Assembly: GCF_004421105.1 (NCBI RefSeq)
Contig: NZ_CP038033.1
Location: forward strand, 2,437,659-2,501,658
Direction: 5' to 3'
Source: Nitrosococcus wardiae
GTDB taxonomy: Bacteria > Pseudomonadota > Gammaproteobacteria > Nitrosococcales > Nitrosococcaceae
Length of the DNA stretch: 64,000 nt
A program made the translations under genes and the position numbers. Below are positions 23,874 through 32,758 of the stretch, piece by piece (position 1 is the first letter of the stretch; each line of letters opens with the position of its first letter). The notes under the pieces are model-generated. The model was not told the origin of the DNA and did no database searches. It saw only the letters and a program-made list of their open reading frames with translations.

Positions 23874-24105
23874 TGTGGCCCTCGCGTCTCATGCGCCGTT
23901 TCACTTCGCACTCTCGCTAGGGGGGGTGTCGCACTTCCTTGTGCTCCTTCAATAATATGTACATTGGATAGAGGGGGTTGCGAGTCGGTAAAATTTTTGG
24001 GAGGAATGGGCCGTTTTCGCGCTGTTCAACCGCTCCTACAAGCTGACAAGTAGCATGCGCTGCGCGCACGAAGAGGAGGAATGAGAAGCCAGGAAAACCC
24101 GCCCC

Positions 24106-24129
24106 TCAAAACTTATACTGAAATACTTA
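24106..24129 (+). repeat. Solo copy of the inverted-repeat terminal motif
   Basis: TCAAAACTTATACTGAAATA followed by CTTA matches, with two or three differences, the inner ends of the long inverted repeats at 41,811-41,834 and 48,042-48,065. It lies just upstream of the helicase gene. The rest of the long repeat is not present here. Confidence 0.5.
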
Positions 24130-24155
24130 GGCCTTAACTTAAGGGGAATTGGTTA

Positions 24156-26099
24156 TTGGTTTCCAACAACGTACCCATGGAATATGCTTTATTTTCTATA
24201 GCCGAGCTTTTGGGTAAAGAGGGTCCATTGGCTCGCCAAATTGAGGGGTTTGCCCCTCGCCATCAACAACAGGAGATGGCTGAAGCGGTCGCCAAGGCTT
24301 TAGAAGAAGGACAGATCCTGGTGACTGAAGCCGGTACTGGAACCGGCAAAACCTTTGCTTATCTGGTACCAGCTCTGTTGTCGGGAATTAAGGTTATTAT
24401 TTCTACGGGTACCAAGCATCTGCAGGACCAACTCTACCACCGAGATTTACCCTTAGTAAAAAATGCCCTCGGCGTTTCTGCCCGGCTGGCTCTGCTTAAA
24501 GGGCGGGCCAATTATCTGTGCTTGCACCGTTTACATCTATTTGAAAAGGAAGGAAAAACAGGGCATAGCCGTTTGGCGTCGGAGTTGGTTAAGGTGCAAC
24601 AGTGGGCGAGACAGACTGCTACTGGCGATACGAATGAGTTAAGCGGAATCCCTGAGGATTCGCCCTTGTGGCCCCGGGTCACTTCGACAGCGGATAATTG
24701 TTTTGGACAAGATTGTCCGTCATTTTCAGAGTGCCACCTAATGGCGGCCCGGCGGCAGGCTCAGGAAGCGGACATTCTGGTGATTAATCATCATTTACTG
24801 CTCTCGGATATGGCCTTGCGGGAGGAAGGCCACGGTGATCTGTTGCCGATGGTGGGGGCTTATGTCTTGGATGAGGCCCACCAGCTCCCTGAAATTGCCT
24901 CCCGCTTTTTTGGGCGGCGGGTGAGTAGTCGTCAATTGGTAGAGTTGGCCCGTGACAGCGTTGCGGAACAGCTCAACGATGCTCCCGATATGTCCCATAT
25001 TCGCGAAACTTGTCAGCGGCTGGAAAAAGCCACGGCTGATTTCCGTCTGGCCTTGGGGCTCGGAGAACGTCGCTTGGCTTGGAGGGAGGTTGCCAATACT
25101 CCCTCGGTGATTAGAGCTTTGGAGAAATTAAGTCAGGCATTGGCGGATCTGGAAGCTGAACTGGAGCTGGCGGCAGTGCGGGGTAAGGGCTTGGAAAACT
25201 GCTTTAAGCGTTGCGGGAGTTTACAGGAACAGCTTGCGGTCTTTTCTGAAGAGATCAGTGAGGATTTTGTTTATTGGTTCGAGGCCCGCAGTCGATCTTT
25301 TATTTTAAGTGCAAGCCCTTTGGATATCAGTGAAAATTTTCAGGCTTACATGGGACGTCAACAGAGCGCTTGGATATTTACCTCGGCCACGATGGCGGTG
25401 GGGGAACGCTTCGAGCACTTCAATCGGCAGTTGGGTTTGGAAACCACCACCACTCACCGTTGGGAAAGCCCCTTCGATTTTCAACGGCAGGCCCTATTGT
25501 ATCAACCCACTGGACTGCCCGAACCCCACCATTCCGATTATACCCGGGAAGTGATCAAAGCGGCCCTGCCGGTGCTCGCTGCAAGCTGTGGTCGTGCTTT
25601 TTTGTTGTTTACCAGTCATCGGGCGCTGCAGGAAGCCTATAGTTTGCTCCAGGAGCAAATCGCCTTCCCCCTGTTAGTTCAGGGCAGTGTGCCCCGCAGT
25701 GAGCTATTGAGCCGTTTTCGCACCCTGGGTAATGCCGTGCTATTAGGCACCAGCAGTTTTTGGGAAGGGGTGGATGTCCGCGGTGAGGCCTTATCTTGTG
25801 TGATTATCGATAAATTGCCTTTTGCTGCACCAGACGAGCCGCTGTTGCAAGCTAGGATCGAGGCCATCCGTCGTCGGGGCGGTAATCCTTTTATGGACTA
25901 CCAGCTGCCTAATGCCATCATTCAGCTTAAGCAAGGGGTGGGGCGGCTGATTCGCGATGCCCATGACCGGGGGGTGTTGATGCTGTGCGATCCCCGTCTT
26001 CGCAGTAAATCTTATGGTCGCTTATTCCTGAGGAGCTTGCCAAGGATAGCCCAGAGTCGAGATATCAAGGAGGTGGAAGCCTTCTTCCAGACGGAGTAA
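24156..26099 (+). CDS. yoaA: ATP-dependent DNA helicase YoaA (DinG/XPD family)
   Basis: 647 residues. Helicase motifs: Walker A EAGTGTGKTFAYLVPALL, DEAH box VLDEAHQLPE, motif IV-VI region with FTSATMA, LLGTSSFWEGVDVRGEALSCVIIDKLPF and QGVGRLIRDAHDRGVL. Four Cys that can hold a 4Fe-4S cluster are visible: one in NYLCLHR and three in DNCFGQDCPSFSECHL, as in XPD/DinG. YoaA acts with DNA polymerase accessory factors in replication-fork repair. The TTG at 24156 follows AAGGGGA and is the listed start; the ATG at 24177 is the alternative. The 3' end overlaps the convergent symporter gene by 88 bases. Confidence 0.93.
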   Translation: MVSNNVPMEYALFSIAELLGKEGPLARQIEGFAPRHQQQEMAEAVAKALEEGQILVTEAGTGTGKTFAYLVPALLSGIKVIISTGTKHLQDQLYHRDLPLVKNALGVSARLALLKGRANYLCLHRLHLFEKEGKTGHSRLASELVKVQQWARQTATGDTNELSGIPEDSPLWPRVTSTADNCFGQDCPSFSECHLMAARRQAQEADILVINHHLLLSDMALREEGHGDLLPMVGAYVLDEAHQLPEIASRFFGRRVSSRQLVELARDSVAEQLNDAPDMSHIRETCQRLEKATADFRLALGLGERRLAWREVANTPSVIRALEKLSQALADLEAELELAAVRGKGLENCFKRCGSLQEQLAVFSEEISEDFVYWFEARSRSFILSASPLDISENFQAYMGRQQSAWIFTSATMAVGERFEHFNRQLGLETTTTHRWESPFDFQRQALLYQPTGLPEPHHSDYTREVIKAALPVLAASCGRAFLLFTSHRALQEAYSLLQEQIAFPLLVQGSVPRSELLSRFRTLGNAVLLGTSSFWEGVDVRGEALSCVIIDKLPFAAPDEPLLQARIEAIRRRGGNPFMDYQLPNAIIQLKQGVGRLIRDAHDRGVLMLCDPRLRSKSYGRLFLRSLPRIAQSRDIKEVEAFFQTE

Positions 26100-27025
26100 T
26101 TTTTGGCTATTAATGGCCCGCTGGGATGGCGTGACCAATAGTAGGCAAGCAGGGAACCGGAGAGGTTGTGCCAGATGCTGAAGAGGGCCCCGGGTAAGGC
26201 GGTTTGAGGGCTAAAGTACTTTAGGGCGAGGGCCACTGCTAGACCTGAGTTCTGCATGCCTACTTCAATGGCTACGGCACGGGACTGGCGTGGATTAAAG
26301 CCGAACAACTGGCTTAAGCCGTAGCCACTTGCCAGGCCCAGTCCATTATGTAACAGGATGCTGAGGGTGAGGGCAGGAGCGATAAGGGTCAGCTTATCCT
26401 GATTAATGGCGACAATAATCGCCACGATAAGCACAATGGCAAAGACCGAAAGGACGGGAAAAATGTCAGTGAGTTTGCCCAGCCGTTGGCCGAAAAAGGT
26501 ATTCATGATCAGTCCCAAGGTGACGGGCAGCAGCACAATGGTTAGAATACTTTGCAACATGTCAGTCACGGGTACCGGGATTTTTTGCCCCACGTAAAGC
26601 CAGGTGAGAAAAGGGGTGGCGAAGACCGAGAGGAGCGTGGAAGTGGCCGTTAGGGTAATGGAGAGGGCCACATCACCCCGGGCTAAATAACAAACCACAT
26701 TGGATGCCGTGCCCCCTGGACTACATCCCAGCAGGATCATTCCGGCGGCAAGATAAGGAGGTAAGCCAAAGAGGGCGCTAATAATCCAGGCGATGAGCGG
26801 CATCAATAAAAACTGTAAGAGAACGCCTACAGCGACGATTTTGGGTTGCTTGAAAATAAGCACAAAGTCGTTGGCTTTGAGGGTCATTCCCATGGCCAAC
26901 ATAATTAGGCCTAGTAGCGGCACGATGGCCGGCTTGAGGGAGACCCAAGGCTCAGGAGATTGATAAGCCAGTCCGGCCCCTAGGAGCGCCAGGAACGGAA
27001 ATAGGGTGGTAATTCGATTGACCAT
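26012..27025 (-). CDS. Bile acid:sodium symporter (BASS) family transporter
   Basis: 337 residues with about nine to ten membrane helices. Family landmarks are IVPLLGLIMLAMGMTLKANDF, LLQFLLMPLIAWII, AAGMILLGCSPGGTASNVVCYLARGDVALSITLTATSTL (Na+-site crossover) and ETGMQNSG-like AIEVGMQNSGLAVALA. Substrates in bacteria include organic acids and sterol-like acids; none can be assigned. The last 29 codons overlap the 3' end of yoaA on the other strand, which is unusually long for a tail-to-tail overlap. An in-frame TAA just before the ATG fixes the start region. Confidence 0.9.
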   Translation of the reverse strand: MVNRITTLFPFLALLGAGLAYQSPEPWVSLKPAIVPLLGLIMLAMGMTLKANDFVLIFKQPKIVAVGVLLQFLLMPLIAWIISALFGLPPYLAAGMILLGCSPGGTASNVVCYLARGDVALSITLTATSTLLSVFATPFLTWLYVGQKIPVPVTDMLQSILTIVLLPVTLGLIMNTFFGQRLGKLTDIFPVLSVFAIVLIVAIIVAINQDKLTLIAPALTLSILLHNGLGLASGYGLSQLFGFNPRQSRAVAIEVGMQNSGLAVALALKYFSPQTALPGALFSIWHNLSGSLLAYYWSRHPSGPLIAKNYSVWKKASTSLISRLWAILGKLLRNKRP

Positions 27026-27125
27026 TTTTTAACGACAGTTGTCAAGACCTTCACCAGATAGAGCACCAGCACCAGGAGTTGGCAGGCCACCAAGAGCAAT
27101 CCCCTATCTTTTCCGTTGGTCAAAG

Positions 27126-27639
27126 TCAAAGCTCCTTCAGAACCGCTTGCAGGGCTTCCAAGCTCGCCGGTTTGAGCAGATGGCGATCGAAACCGGCCGC
27201 CTGGGCCTTCTGCACATCATCGCGCTGACCATAGCCGCTGAGGGCTATTAAGGGGAGAATTTCTAAATCAGGCTCCTGGCGCAACCGCTGGGCGACCTCA
27301 TAGCCGCTCATATCCGGCAGGCCGATGTCCAATAACACCAGTTTCGGGTGGAATTCCCGAACCGCTTCAAAAGTCTGACCGCCTCAAGAGACTATCCGCA
27401 CCGTATGGCCCAGGGCCTAAAGTAGCGCCGCCAGCGTCGGCCACGGCCTCCTCGTCTTCCACCAATAGAATGCGTCGGGCTGAGAGCGAGGTATTCGTCT
27501 CTGCCGACGCCTGCTCCGGCTTAACGGATTCCCCCTCGGGCAGGGCCGGTAGGCGCACTGTGAATTCACTGCCCTGATGGGGGCCGGCACTAAAGGCCTC
27601 CAGCTGGCCGCCGTAAAGATGGCCGCCGGATTCAATCAC
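27126..27639 (-). pseudogene. Hybrid histidine kinase tail with receiver domain, decayed
   Basis: Read on the minus strand, the first part encodes the end of a kinase ATPase domain (GGQLEAFSAGPHQGSEFTVRLP) and the start of a receiver (RRILLVEDEEAVAD). The frame is then lost by a frameshift near 27436. The continuing receiver frame contains two stop codons (27417-27419 and 27384-27386) before resuming as LVLLDIGLPDMSGYEVAQRLR to a normal receiver end at 27126. The dimerisation and ATP-binding core of the kinase is absent. The remnant abuts the 3' end of the Lon-like gene. Confidence 0.85.
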
Positions 27640-30076
27640 CCTCTCTGTCCCCCAAGCCTGGCAGAAATTGCTGCCGCCGCCGGCTCAGCTCTGCCAGATT
27701 CGCACTGATCTTGCCATTTAAACTTTCGGCGGGATAGTTGCCCTGTTCGTCGGGTTCTCCGGCAGGCAGGCCCGTAAGCATTTCCATGGCCTGATCGATG
27801 GTTTTGAGCGGATAAATATGCAATTTCCCGGCTTCCACGGCATCGATGACCTCCTGGCGCAGCATCAGATGCTGAACGTTCGCCGCGGGGATGAGTACCC
27901 CCTGCTCCCCATTCAGATGATGACCCTGGCAGAGGTCGAAAAAACCCTCGATCTTTTCATTAACCCCGCCAATGGCCTGCACTTGGCCGTGCTGATTGAC
28001 TGATCCAGTAATGGCCAGCGACTGCTTGAGGGGTACCTCGGCGATGGCAGAGAGCAGCACGCACAGTTCCGCTGCTGAAGCGCTATCCCCTTCAACCTCC
28101 CCATAGGATTGCTCGAATACCAGACTTGCCGATAGGGAAAGCGGCTGAGTGCGCGCATAGCGGCCTGCCAGGAAACCGGCCAGTATCAGTACCCCTTTGC
28201 TGTGAAGGGGGCCTCCCAAGGCGACCTCGCGCTCAATATCGATTACCTCGCCCTTGCCCATATGGACCCGTGCCGTGATCCGGTGGGGTTGCCCGAACAG
28301 CAAATCGCCAAATGGCGTCACCGCTAGTCCGTTGATCTGACCCACCGTTGCCCCTTCTGTGTCAATCAAGATCAGCTCGCGCTGGATTAGTTCCTGGGCC
28401 CGCTCATATTGGCGGCTCGCCCGATAGCGCTGGGCATCGATGGTCTGCTGTACATCCTTGACCTTTACCGCCTCATGACCATTCTGGCGCGCCCAGTAAT
28501 CAGCTTCCCGCATCAGATCGGCCACGCTGCGCATGTGTATGGACAGTTTCTGTGCATCCCCGGCCAGCCGCGAGCTGTGTTCGATTACCCGCGCTACGGC
28601 AGCGCGATGGAACGGCCGTAGCTGATACTTTTGGGCCAGGGTTCCGAGCAGTCGAGTATAGAGTTGGGTATTCTCCTCGCCTCGATCCATATCGATTTCG
28701 AAATCTGCCGGTACCTTGAATAATTCTGCAAATTCCGGATCTAGACTATTCAGTAAATGGAAGAATAGGGGAGGACCCAATAACACGACCTTGACGTCCA
28801 GAGGAATAGGCTCGGGTTCCAGGGTGATAGTGCTGATCAACCCCACCATTTCTTGGGGTGACTCGATGCGAATTTCCCTGGACTGGAGGGCCCGCTTTAA
28901 GGCCTCCCAGACGAAAGGTTGGGAGAGCAATTTATAGGTATCCAGGATCAGATATCCGCCATTGGCCCGGTGCAGTGCCCCCGACATGATCAGATTGAAG
29001 TCGGCAATCAAGGTGCCCATCTGGGCTAGATGTTCGATCCGGCCGATAACATTTTGGTGAGTAGGATGGTCTTCGGAGATGACCGGTGCCCCCTCTGAGG
29101 GCTCATGTTCCACCAGCACATTGACCTTATAGCGGCGCAGCAGCGCCGCTTCCATAACCGATTTGGGAATCGGTGCGCCGGCTGGCCCCGTCGGTTGCTT
29201 TTGTTCATGTTCCTCACGCTGTAACTTCAACAATTCCTCAGCCTGATCCACCAGATCCCCCTTGACCGCCTCTAGATAGCTGAGCACCCGGGGATGATCT
29301 TCATAGTGGGAATGTAACTCATCAATCAACGGTTTAACCGCCTGCTCGGCGACCTGATGGTTCAGTTCCTTGAGTTCCCGGCGGGCTCGGCGTTGCGCCC
29401 GGGGAGTTTCCTCCATAATCCGTTGCGCTTCCTTTTCCATCTCCTGTGCTGCTGCCTGGAACTCCTGGCGGCGCTCTTCCGACAATTTCTGCACCTCCTC
29501 GGGACTCATCGGCTTTCCATGGGGGTCTAAGGGAGCAAAGGCCAGTCCAGCCGGGGTCTGCATAAAGGCCAGACCCCGTTCCCGGGCTTTTTGCTGGAGT
29601 GCCTCAACGGCCTGCTGTTGTTGTTCGGTGAATCTCTCCTGCAGCGATTGCCGCCGCTGGCGGTATTCATCGCTTTCAAAAGCGCCGGATAGGGCGCTTT
29701 GTACATCTTCCATCAGTTGTTCCATGTCATCGCGCAGTTGCGGTCCCTTGCCGGTAGGCAGCCTTAGCGCAATGGGTTTATGGGGTTGGTCGAAATTATT
29801 GACATAACACCAGTCATCTGGAGTCGGCTCCTTGGGTGCCCGCTGCTCTAAAAATTGCTGTACCAGGGTTCGCTTGCCCGCCCCTGACGGGCCAAGTACG
29901 AAGACATTGTAGCCTTCCTGATTGATGTCAATCCCAAACTGCACCGCCTCTACGGCTCGCCGCTGGCCAATGATCTCAGTCAGTGATTCCAGCTCTTCAG
30001 TGGTTTCAAAGGAGAACTGCTCGAGATCACAGGCGTGATATAAGTCGGACGCGTTAAGTTCTGACAAGGTCATCAT
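27632..30076 (-). CDS. Lon-like AAA+ protease (LonB/AAA_32 type)
   Basis: 814 residues. The order is an N-terminal substrate-binding part, Walker A (GPSGAGKRTL, about residue 60) interrupted by a long coiled-coil insertion (about 125-290), then a Walker B-like GGYLILDTYKLL, sensor regions, and a C-terminal Lon protease domain (about 570-790). The Ser-Lys dyad is in VEGDSASAAELCVLLSA and GVNEKIEGFFDLC. This family of stand-alone Lon-like proteases is common in proteobacteria and degrades selected or damaged proteins; natural targets are mostly unknown. Its 3' end overlaps the kinase remnant by 8 bases. Confidence 0.93.
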   Translation of the reverse strand: MMTLSELNASDLYHACDLEQFSFETTEELESLTEIIGQRRAVEAVQFGIDINQEGYNVFVLGPSGAGKRTLVQQFLEQRAPKEPTPDDWCYVNNFDQPHKPIALRLPTGKGPQLRDDMEQLMEDVQSALSGAFESDEYRQRRQSLQERFTEQQQQAVEALQQKARERGLAFMQTPAGLAFAPLDPHGKPMSPEEVQKLSEERRQEFQAAAQEMEKEAQRIMEETPRAQRRARRELKELNHQVAEQAVKPLIDELHSHYEDHPRVLSYLEAVKGDLVDQAEELLKLQREEHEQKQPTGPAGAPIPKSVMEAALLRRYKVNVLVEHEPSEGAPVISEDHPTHQNVIGRIEHLAQMGTLIADFNLIMSGALHRANGGYLILDTYKLLSQPFVWEALKRALQSREIRIESPQEMVGLISTITLEPEPIPLDVKVVLLGPPLFFHLLNSLDPEFAELFKVPADFEIDMDRGEENTQLYTRLLGTLAQKYQLRPFHRAAVARVIEHSSRLAGDAQKLSIHMRSVADLMREADYWARQNGHEAVKVKDVQQTIDAQRYRASRQYERAQELIQRELILIDTEGATVGQINGLAVTPFGDLLFGQPHRITARVHMGKGEVIDIEREVALGGPLHSKGVLILAGFLAGRYARTQPLSLSASLVFEQSYGEVEGDSASAAELCVLLSAIAEVPLKQSLAITGSVNQHGQVQAIGGVNEKIEGFFDLCQGHHLNGEQGVLIPAANVQHLMLRQEVIDAVEAGKLHIYPLKTIDQAMEMLTGLPAGEPDEQGNYPAESLNGKISANLAELSRRRQQFLPGLGDREGD

Positions 30077-30414
30077 TGGCTTCTCCGGGTTGTTTTTGTT
30101 AGGGAATTCCTATCCCCTACTGTGTAGGGCAGCAGCAATGTCGGTGATACTGGAAAAAGGGTCGGGTAGCGTGTTCCGCGCTGATTCTTAGGGGTTTGTT
30201 GTCGGCTAGTTTTTCGCCCCGGCGCTGGAACTAAAATTCGAGTGGATCCATATCTGCCTCGCAAATTCTTATAATTTCTTCAGAAAAATGTCAGTACAAA
30301 GTCCAGCATTACCCATTACTTTTATATTAGAGGGTTGTCAGCAGGACTGATACACCTAGGCCCGCTAATGCCAGAAGTTGGATTCTTGAGCGAATATTTA
30401 GGGAGAAAAGTGCC
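30077..30414. other. Divergent intergenic region, Lon-like gene to PepSY gene
   Basis: 338 bases between the divergently transcribed Lon-like protease and PepSY genes, which should hold both promoters. I see no strong sigma-70 pair, operator or RNA structure that I would defend. A GGGAGAAAAG ribosome-binding site precedes the PepSY ATG. Confidence 0.4.
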
Positions 30415-30798
30415 ATGCATATAGTCAACCGGATTACTCTGAGCTTCCTTTTTGGTCTATTAGGTCTGCTTAGTGTTAGCCAGCTCAGCGCCGGCCAAGA
30501 GGAACAGGAGGAGTTTCATGAAGCCAAGGAACTGCAGGCCGCAGAAAGCATTGTTCCGTTGGAAGAGCTGATCCGTAAGGCTCAGCAGAAGTATTCGGGC
30601 CGTATTCTGGAGATCGAGTTTGAGGACTGGGAAGAGGAAAAAGGAGAATTAAAGCAGGTCGAAGGAAAAAATGAACATATCTATGAGATCGAGATCCTCG
30701 ATGAGCAAGGCCGGGTTCACGGTCTGGTCTACGATGCCCAGACGGGGGAATTCCTTGGCCAACACTTGGAGAGCGAGGAGAAAGAAGGCAAAGACTAG
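30415..30798 (+). CDS. PepSY-domain periplasmic protein
   Basis: 127 residues with a signal peptide (about 1-25). The mature part is one PepSY domain: VPLEELIRKAQQKYSGRILEIEFEDWEE, then HIYEIEILDEQGRVHGLVYDAQTGEFL. It is very acidic. Such proteins are often the first gene of PepSY/response-regulator/sensor-kinase operons, where they may sense metals or inhibit extracytoplasmic proteins. Here only the tail of a kinase remains downstream, so the gene is probably an orphan of a deleted regulatory operon. Confidence 0.85.
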   Translation: MHIVNRITLSFLFGLLGLLSVSQLSAGQEEQEEFHEAKELQAAESIVPLEELIRKAQQKYSGRILEIEFEDWEEEKGELKQVEGKNEHIYEIEILDEQGRVHGLVYDAQTGEFLGQHLESEEKEGKD

Positions 30799-30857
30799 TT
30801 TCCCGGAAAAAACCGATAGAACTGACCTATAACCAACTACGGATTTGCACCACGTCG

Positions 30858-30878
30858 ACGGGGGTTGCTAACCCCCGT
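30858..30878 (+). terminator. GC-rich hairpin after the PepSY gene
   Basis: ACGGGGGTT, loop GCT, AACCCCCGT form a 9-bp perfect stem with a three-base loop 60 bases after the PepSY stop. It is followed by CTTG rather than a clear T-run, so termination is possible but not certain. It lies at the edge of the deleted kinase gene. Confidence 0.45.
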
Positions 30879-30937
30879 CTTGATCCTGACGGCGCGGGAG
30901 ACCATCGAAGAACGGGTCACCAGCCCGCCAGGCGGGC

Positions 30938-31087
30938 GGCAGCGGTCTTGAATTGGCCATTGTCCGTTGGGCGGTTGAAGCCCATGGGGGTTATATTGTG
31001 TTGCAAAGTGAAGAAGGCCAAGGTAGCACCTTTCGGATCATACTTCCTTTAGCCAGAAAACATTCAATGCCAGGAGATTCAAAATGA
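30938..31087 (+). pseudogene. C-terminal tail of a sensor histidine kinase
   Basis: About 49 codons encode the G2 box and end of a HisKA-type ATPase domain: GGSGLELAIVRWAVEAHGG, then LQSEEGQGSTFRIILPLA and a short tail. The kinase's sensor, dimerisation and N/G1 regions are absent. The second Gly of the usual GLGLAI motif is Glu. The stop overlaps the next gene's ATG (ATGA), so the original operon had kinase and propeller genes translationally coupled. The likely history is deletion of response-regulator and kinase genes between PepSY and this tail. Confidence 0.8.
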
Positions 31088-32103
31088 AAGCGAGACCCTT
31101 GGGAAAATTCCATCACTTAATTGGATTTGTCATCCCCTTGCTCCTTCCTGTGCTGGTAGCAGCACAAAATCTGCCCAGGGGAAAAATTTATGTGGCCAGC
31201 CAGGGCTCGGATACAGTCAGTGTCATTGATTCCAGTCGTTTGGAAGTCATCGCCACGGTGGAAGTAGAAGATACTCCGCACAATGTGAATCATACTCCTG
31301 ATGGCAGATTGGTGTTGGTCACCAATAAAAATATCAATACCAAAAAACCGGCTTCATTATCTATTATCCGAACGGATACCGATAAGATTGTCGCCACAGT
31401 GGAAAACTTGGGGGAGAGGATAGAACATGTGGTCGTTCCCAGCGGCGGCCATCGGGCTTATGTATCGGAAGACCTGGCAAAGAATGCTGTGGTGGATATT
31501 GATCTGAATTCGAACCAGCTCAAAGGAAGTATTCCTGTGGGGATTAAACCCCATGGGCTCGTGTCGTCCTGGGATGGAAAATCACTTTTTGTTCCCAACC
31601 AGCTCTCAGGGACTATCAGCAAGATAGATTTGAACACCCAAAAGGTGGTTGCTGAGGCTGAAGTGGGTCGAACTCCCACCGTGATTGCGGTTACTCCCGA
31701 TGACAAGACGCTTTACGTTACTCTTTTTGGTGAACGGGGAGTTGCTGTCGTCGATGCACAGAAAATAGAATCAGGAAAAATGCAAATTAATGATGTTATT
31801 CGGGTTGGGGAAAGACCGGCACAGGTGGCCATTACGCCTAATGGCCGGTATGTACTTGTTCCCGCTGAAGGTCCGGGGGCGCTTTATATGATAGAGGAAG
31901 CGACGCACCGTGCAGTGACTGAAATTCCCACCGGCGCAAAGGCCCATGGCGTAGATGTCTCTTCGGATAGCCGCTATGCTTTCGTCACCAATTGGAATGA
32001 TGGCAGTTTATCAGTGGTGAACTTGAGTCAAAAAAAGGTGCTAAAACAAATTCAGGTCGGAGAATCTCCAGCCGGTGTGGATTTTGTCCCGATTCCTGAT
32101 TGA
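31084..32103 (+). CDS. YVTN-family beta-propeller protein, exported
   Basis: 339 residues with a signal peptide (about 1-28) and about seven 40-residue blades of the YVTN type: KIYVASQGSDTVSVIDSSRLEVIATVEV, GHRAYVSEDLAKNAVVDIDLNS, GKSLFVPNQLSGTISKIDLNTQKV, DDKTLYVTLFGERGVAVVDAQ, RYAFVTNWNDGSLSVVNLSQKKV. Such proteins are periplasmic or surface binding platforms of largely unknown function, often near metal oxidases. The start has AGGAG upstream, lies inside the kinase remnant, and the next gene (Slp) begins 3 bases after its stop. There is no visible catalytic motif. Confidence 0.9.
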   Translation: MKARPLGKFHHLIGFVIPLLLPVLVAAQNLPRGKIYVASQGSDTVSVIDSSRLEVIATVEVEDTPHNVNHTPDGRLVLVTNKNINTKKPASLSIIRTDTDKIVATVENLGERIEHVVVPSGGHRAYVSEDLAKNAVVDIDLNSNQLKGSIPVGIKPHGLVSSWDGKSLFVPNQLSGTISKIDLNTQKVVAEAEVGRTPTVIAVTPDDKTLYVTLFGERGVAVVDAQKIESGKMQINDVIRVGERPAQVAITPNGRYVLVPAEGPGALYMIEEATHRAVTEIPTGAKAHGVDVSSDSRYAFVTNWNDGSLSVVNLSQKKVLKQIQVGESPAGVDFVPIPD

Positions 32104-32106
32104 GTA

Positions 32107-32610
32107 ATGTCAAAAATGGCTGCTCTAGGACAGAGAATAAGCGTTGCTCTCACCTGGTTAATTCTTGGGGGATGTGTGAGCCAAATCCCGTCCCTTATCC
32201 GGCAGCCGCTGCTGGAAAATCCTAGCCTCCACGCTGTTCGAGAGGACATCGCCTATTACCGGGGTAGTGAAGTGCGGTGGGGTGGCGCGATTGCTCGTAT
32301 TCAGCACCAAAAAGAGACTACCGTAATAGAGATCATTGCCCAAGAACTCGGGGCTGAAGGTCGGCCTAAAGAGACGGATCTCAGTCCAGGACGGTTTTTA
32401 GTCCGCATAGACGGTTTCCTGGACCCCACCTTTTATCGGGCAGGGCGGGACATCACCGTTTATGGCACTGTTGCGGAGGGGGTAACTAGCCGAAGCGGGG
32501 AGCCCCTGTTTCCCCTGGTGCAGGTAAAAACTTACTACCTTTGGAGACCCAGAGATTATCCGCCTTCTTATTACCCTTATCCTTACTGGAAACCTAGAGG
32601 TTACTATTAA
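32107..32610 (+). CDS. slp: Slp-family outer-membrane lipoprotein
   Basis: 167 residues. The signal peptide ends in a lipobox, LILGGC, so Cys near residue 23 would be lipidated. The Slp domain follows: REDIAYYRGSEVRWGGAIARIQHQKETTVIEIIAQELG, GRFLVRIDGFLDPTFYRAGRDITVYGTVAEG and PLVQVKTYYLWRP. The tail is Pro/Tyr-rich (SYYPYPYWKPRGYY), a common ending of this family. E. coli Slp is a starvation- and acid-induced outer-membrane lipoprotein. It begins 3 bases after the propeller gene and is probably translated from the same mRNA. Confidence 0.92.
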   Translation: MSKMAALGQRISVALTWLILGGCVSQIPSLIRQPLLENPSLHAVREDIAYYRGSEVRWGGAIARIQHQKETTVIEIIAQELGAEGRPKETDLSPGRFLVRIDGFLDPTFYRAGRDITVYGTVAEGVTSRSGEPLFPLVQVKTYYLWRPRDYPPSYYPYPYWKPRGYY

Positions 32611-32758
32611 CTCACTTAATCAAATCTCTTTCCTTTTACCATTCCAGCCGAGATCTGCAAGCAGCCGGGTTTTGCGCCTAACACCGCATTCATATAGTTT
32701 AGAATAATTTCTGTGAAGCTTTATCTTCTGGACTCGTGGTACCAGCGGGGTTAATTCA

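Larger units (their letters stand above)
22430..23880 (-). mobile_element. IS200/IS605-superfamily element (tnpB only, IS1341-like)
   Basis: An element built from tnpB on the minus strand, a divergent ribbon-helix-helix gene and a structured right end. No tnpA (Y1 transposase) gene is present on either strand, so movement would need TnpA in trans. The right end, downstream of tnpB, contains a perfect hairpin at 22482-22496 (TTGTCA, loop GTC, TGACAA). The outer limits are estimates, because the ends of such elements lack inverted repeats and target duplications. Confidence 0.75.

Noticed and set aside
23045-23920. 291-codon plus-strand frame opposite tnpB and over the RHH gene
   Set aside because: Shadow of tnpB; its 3' part overlaps the better-supported RHH frame.
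22400-24150. Search for a tnpA (Y1 transposase) gene in the IS200/IS605-type element
   Set aside because: No frame with the HUH motif or the Y1 motif was found on either strand.
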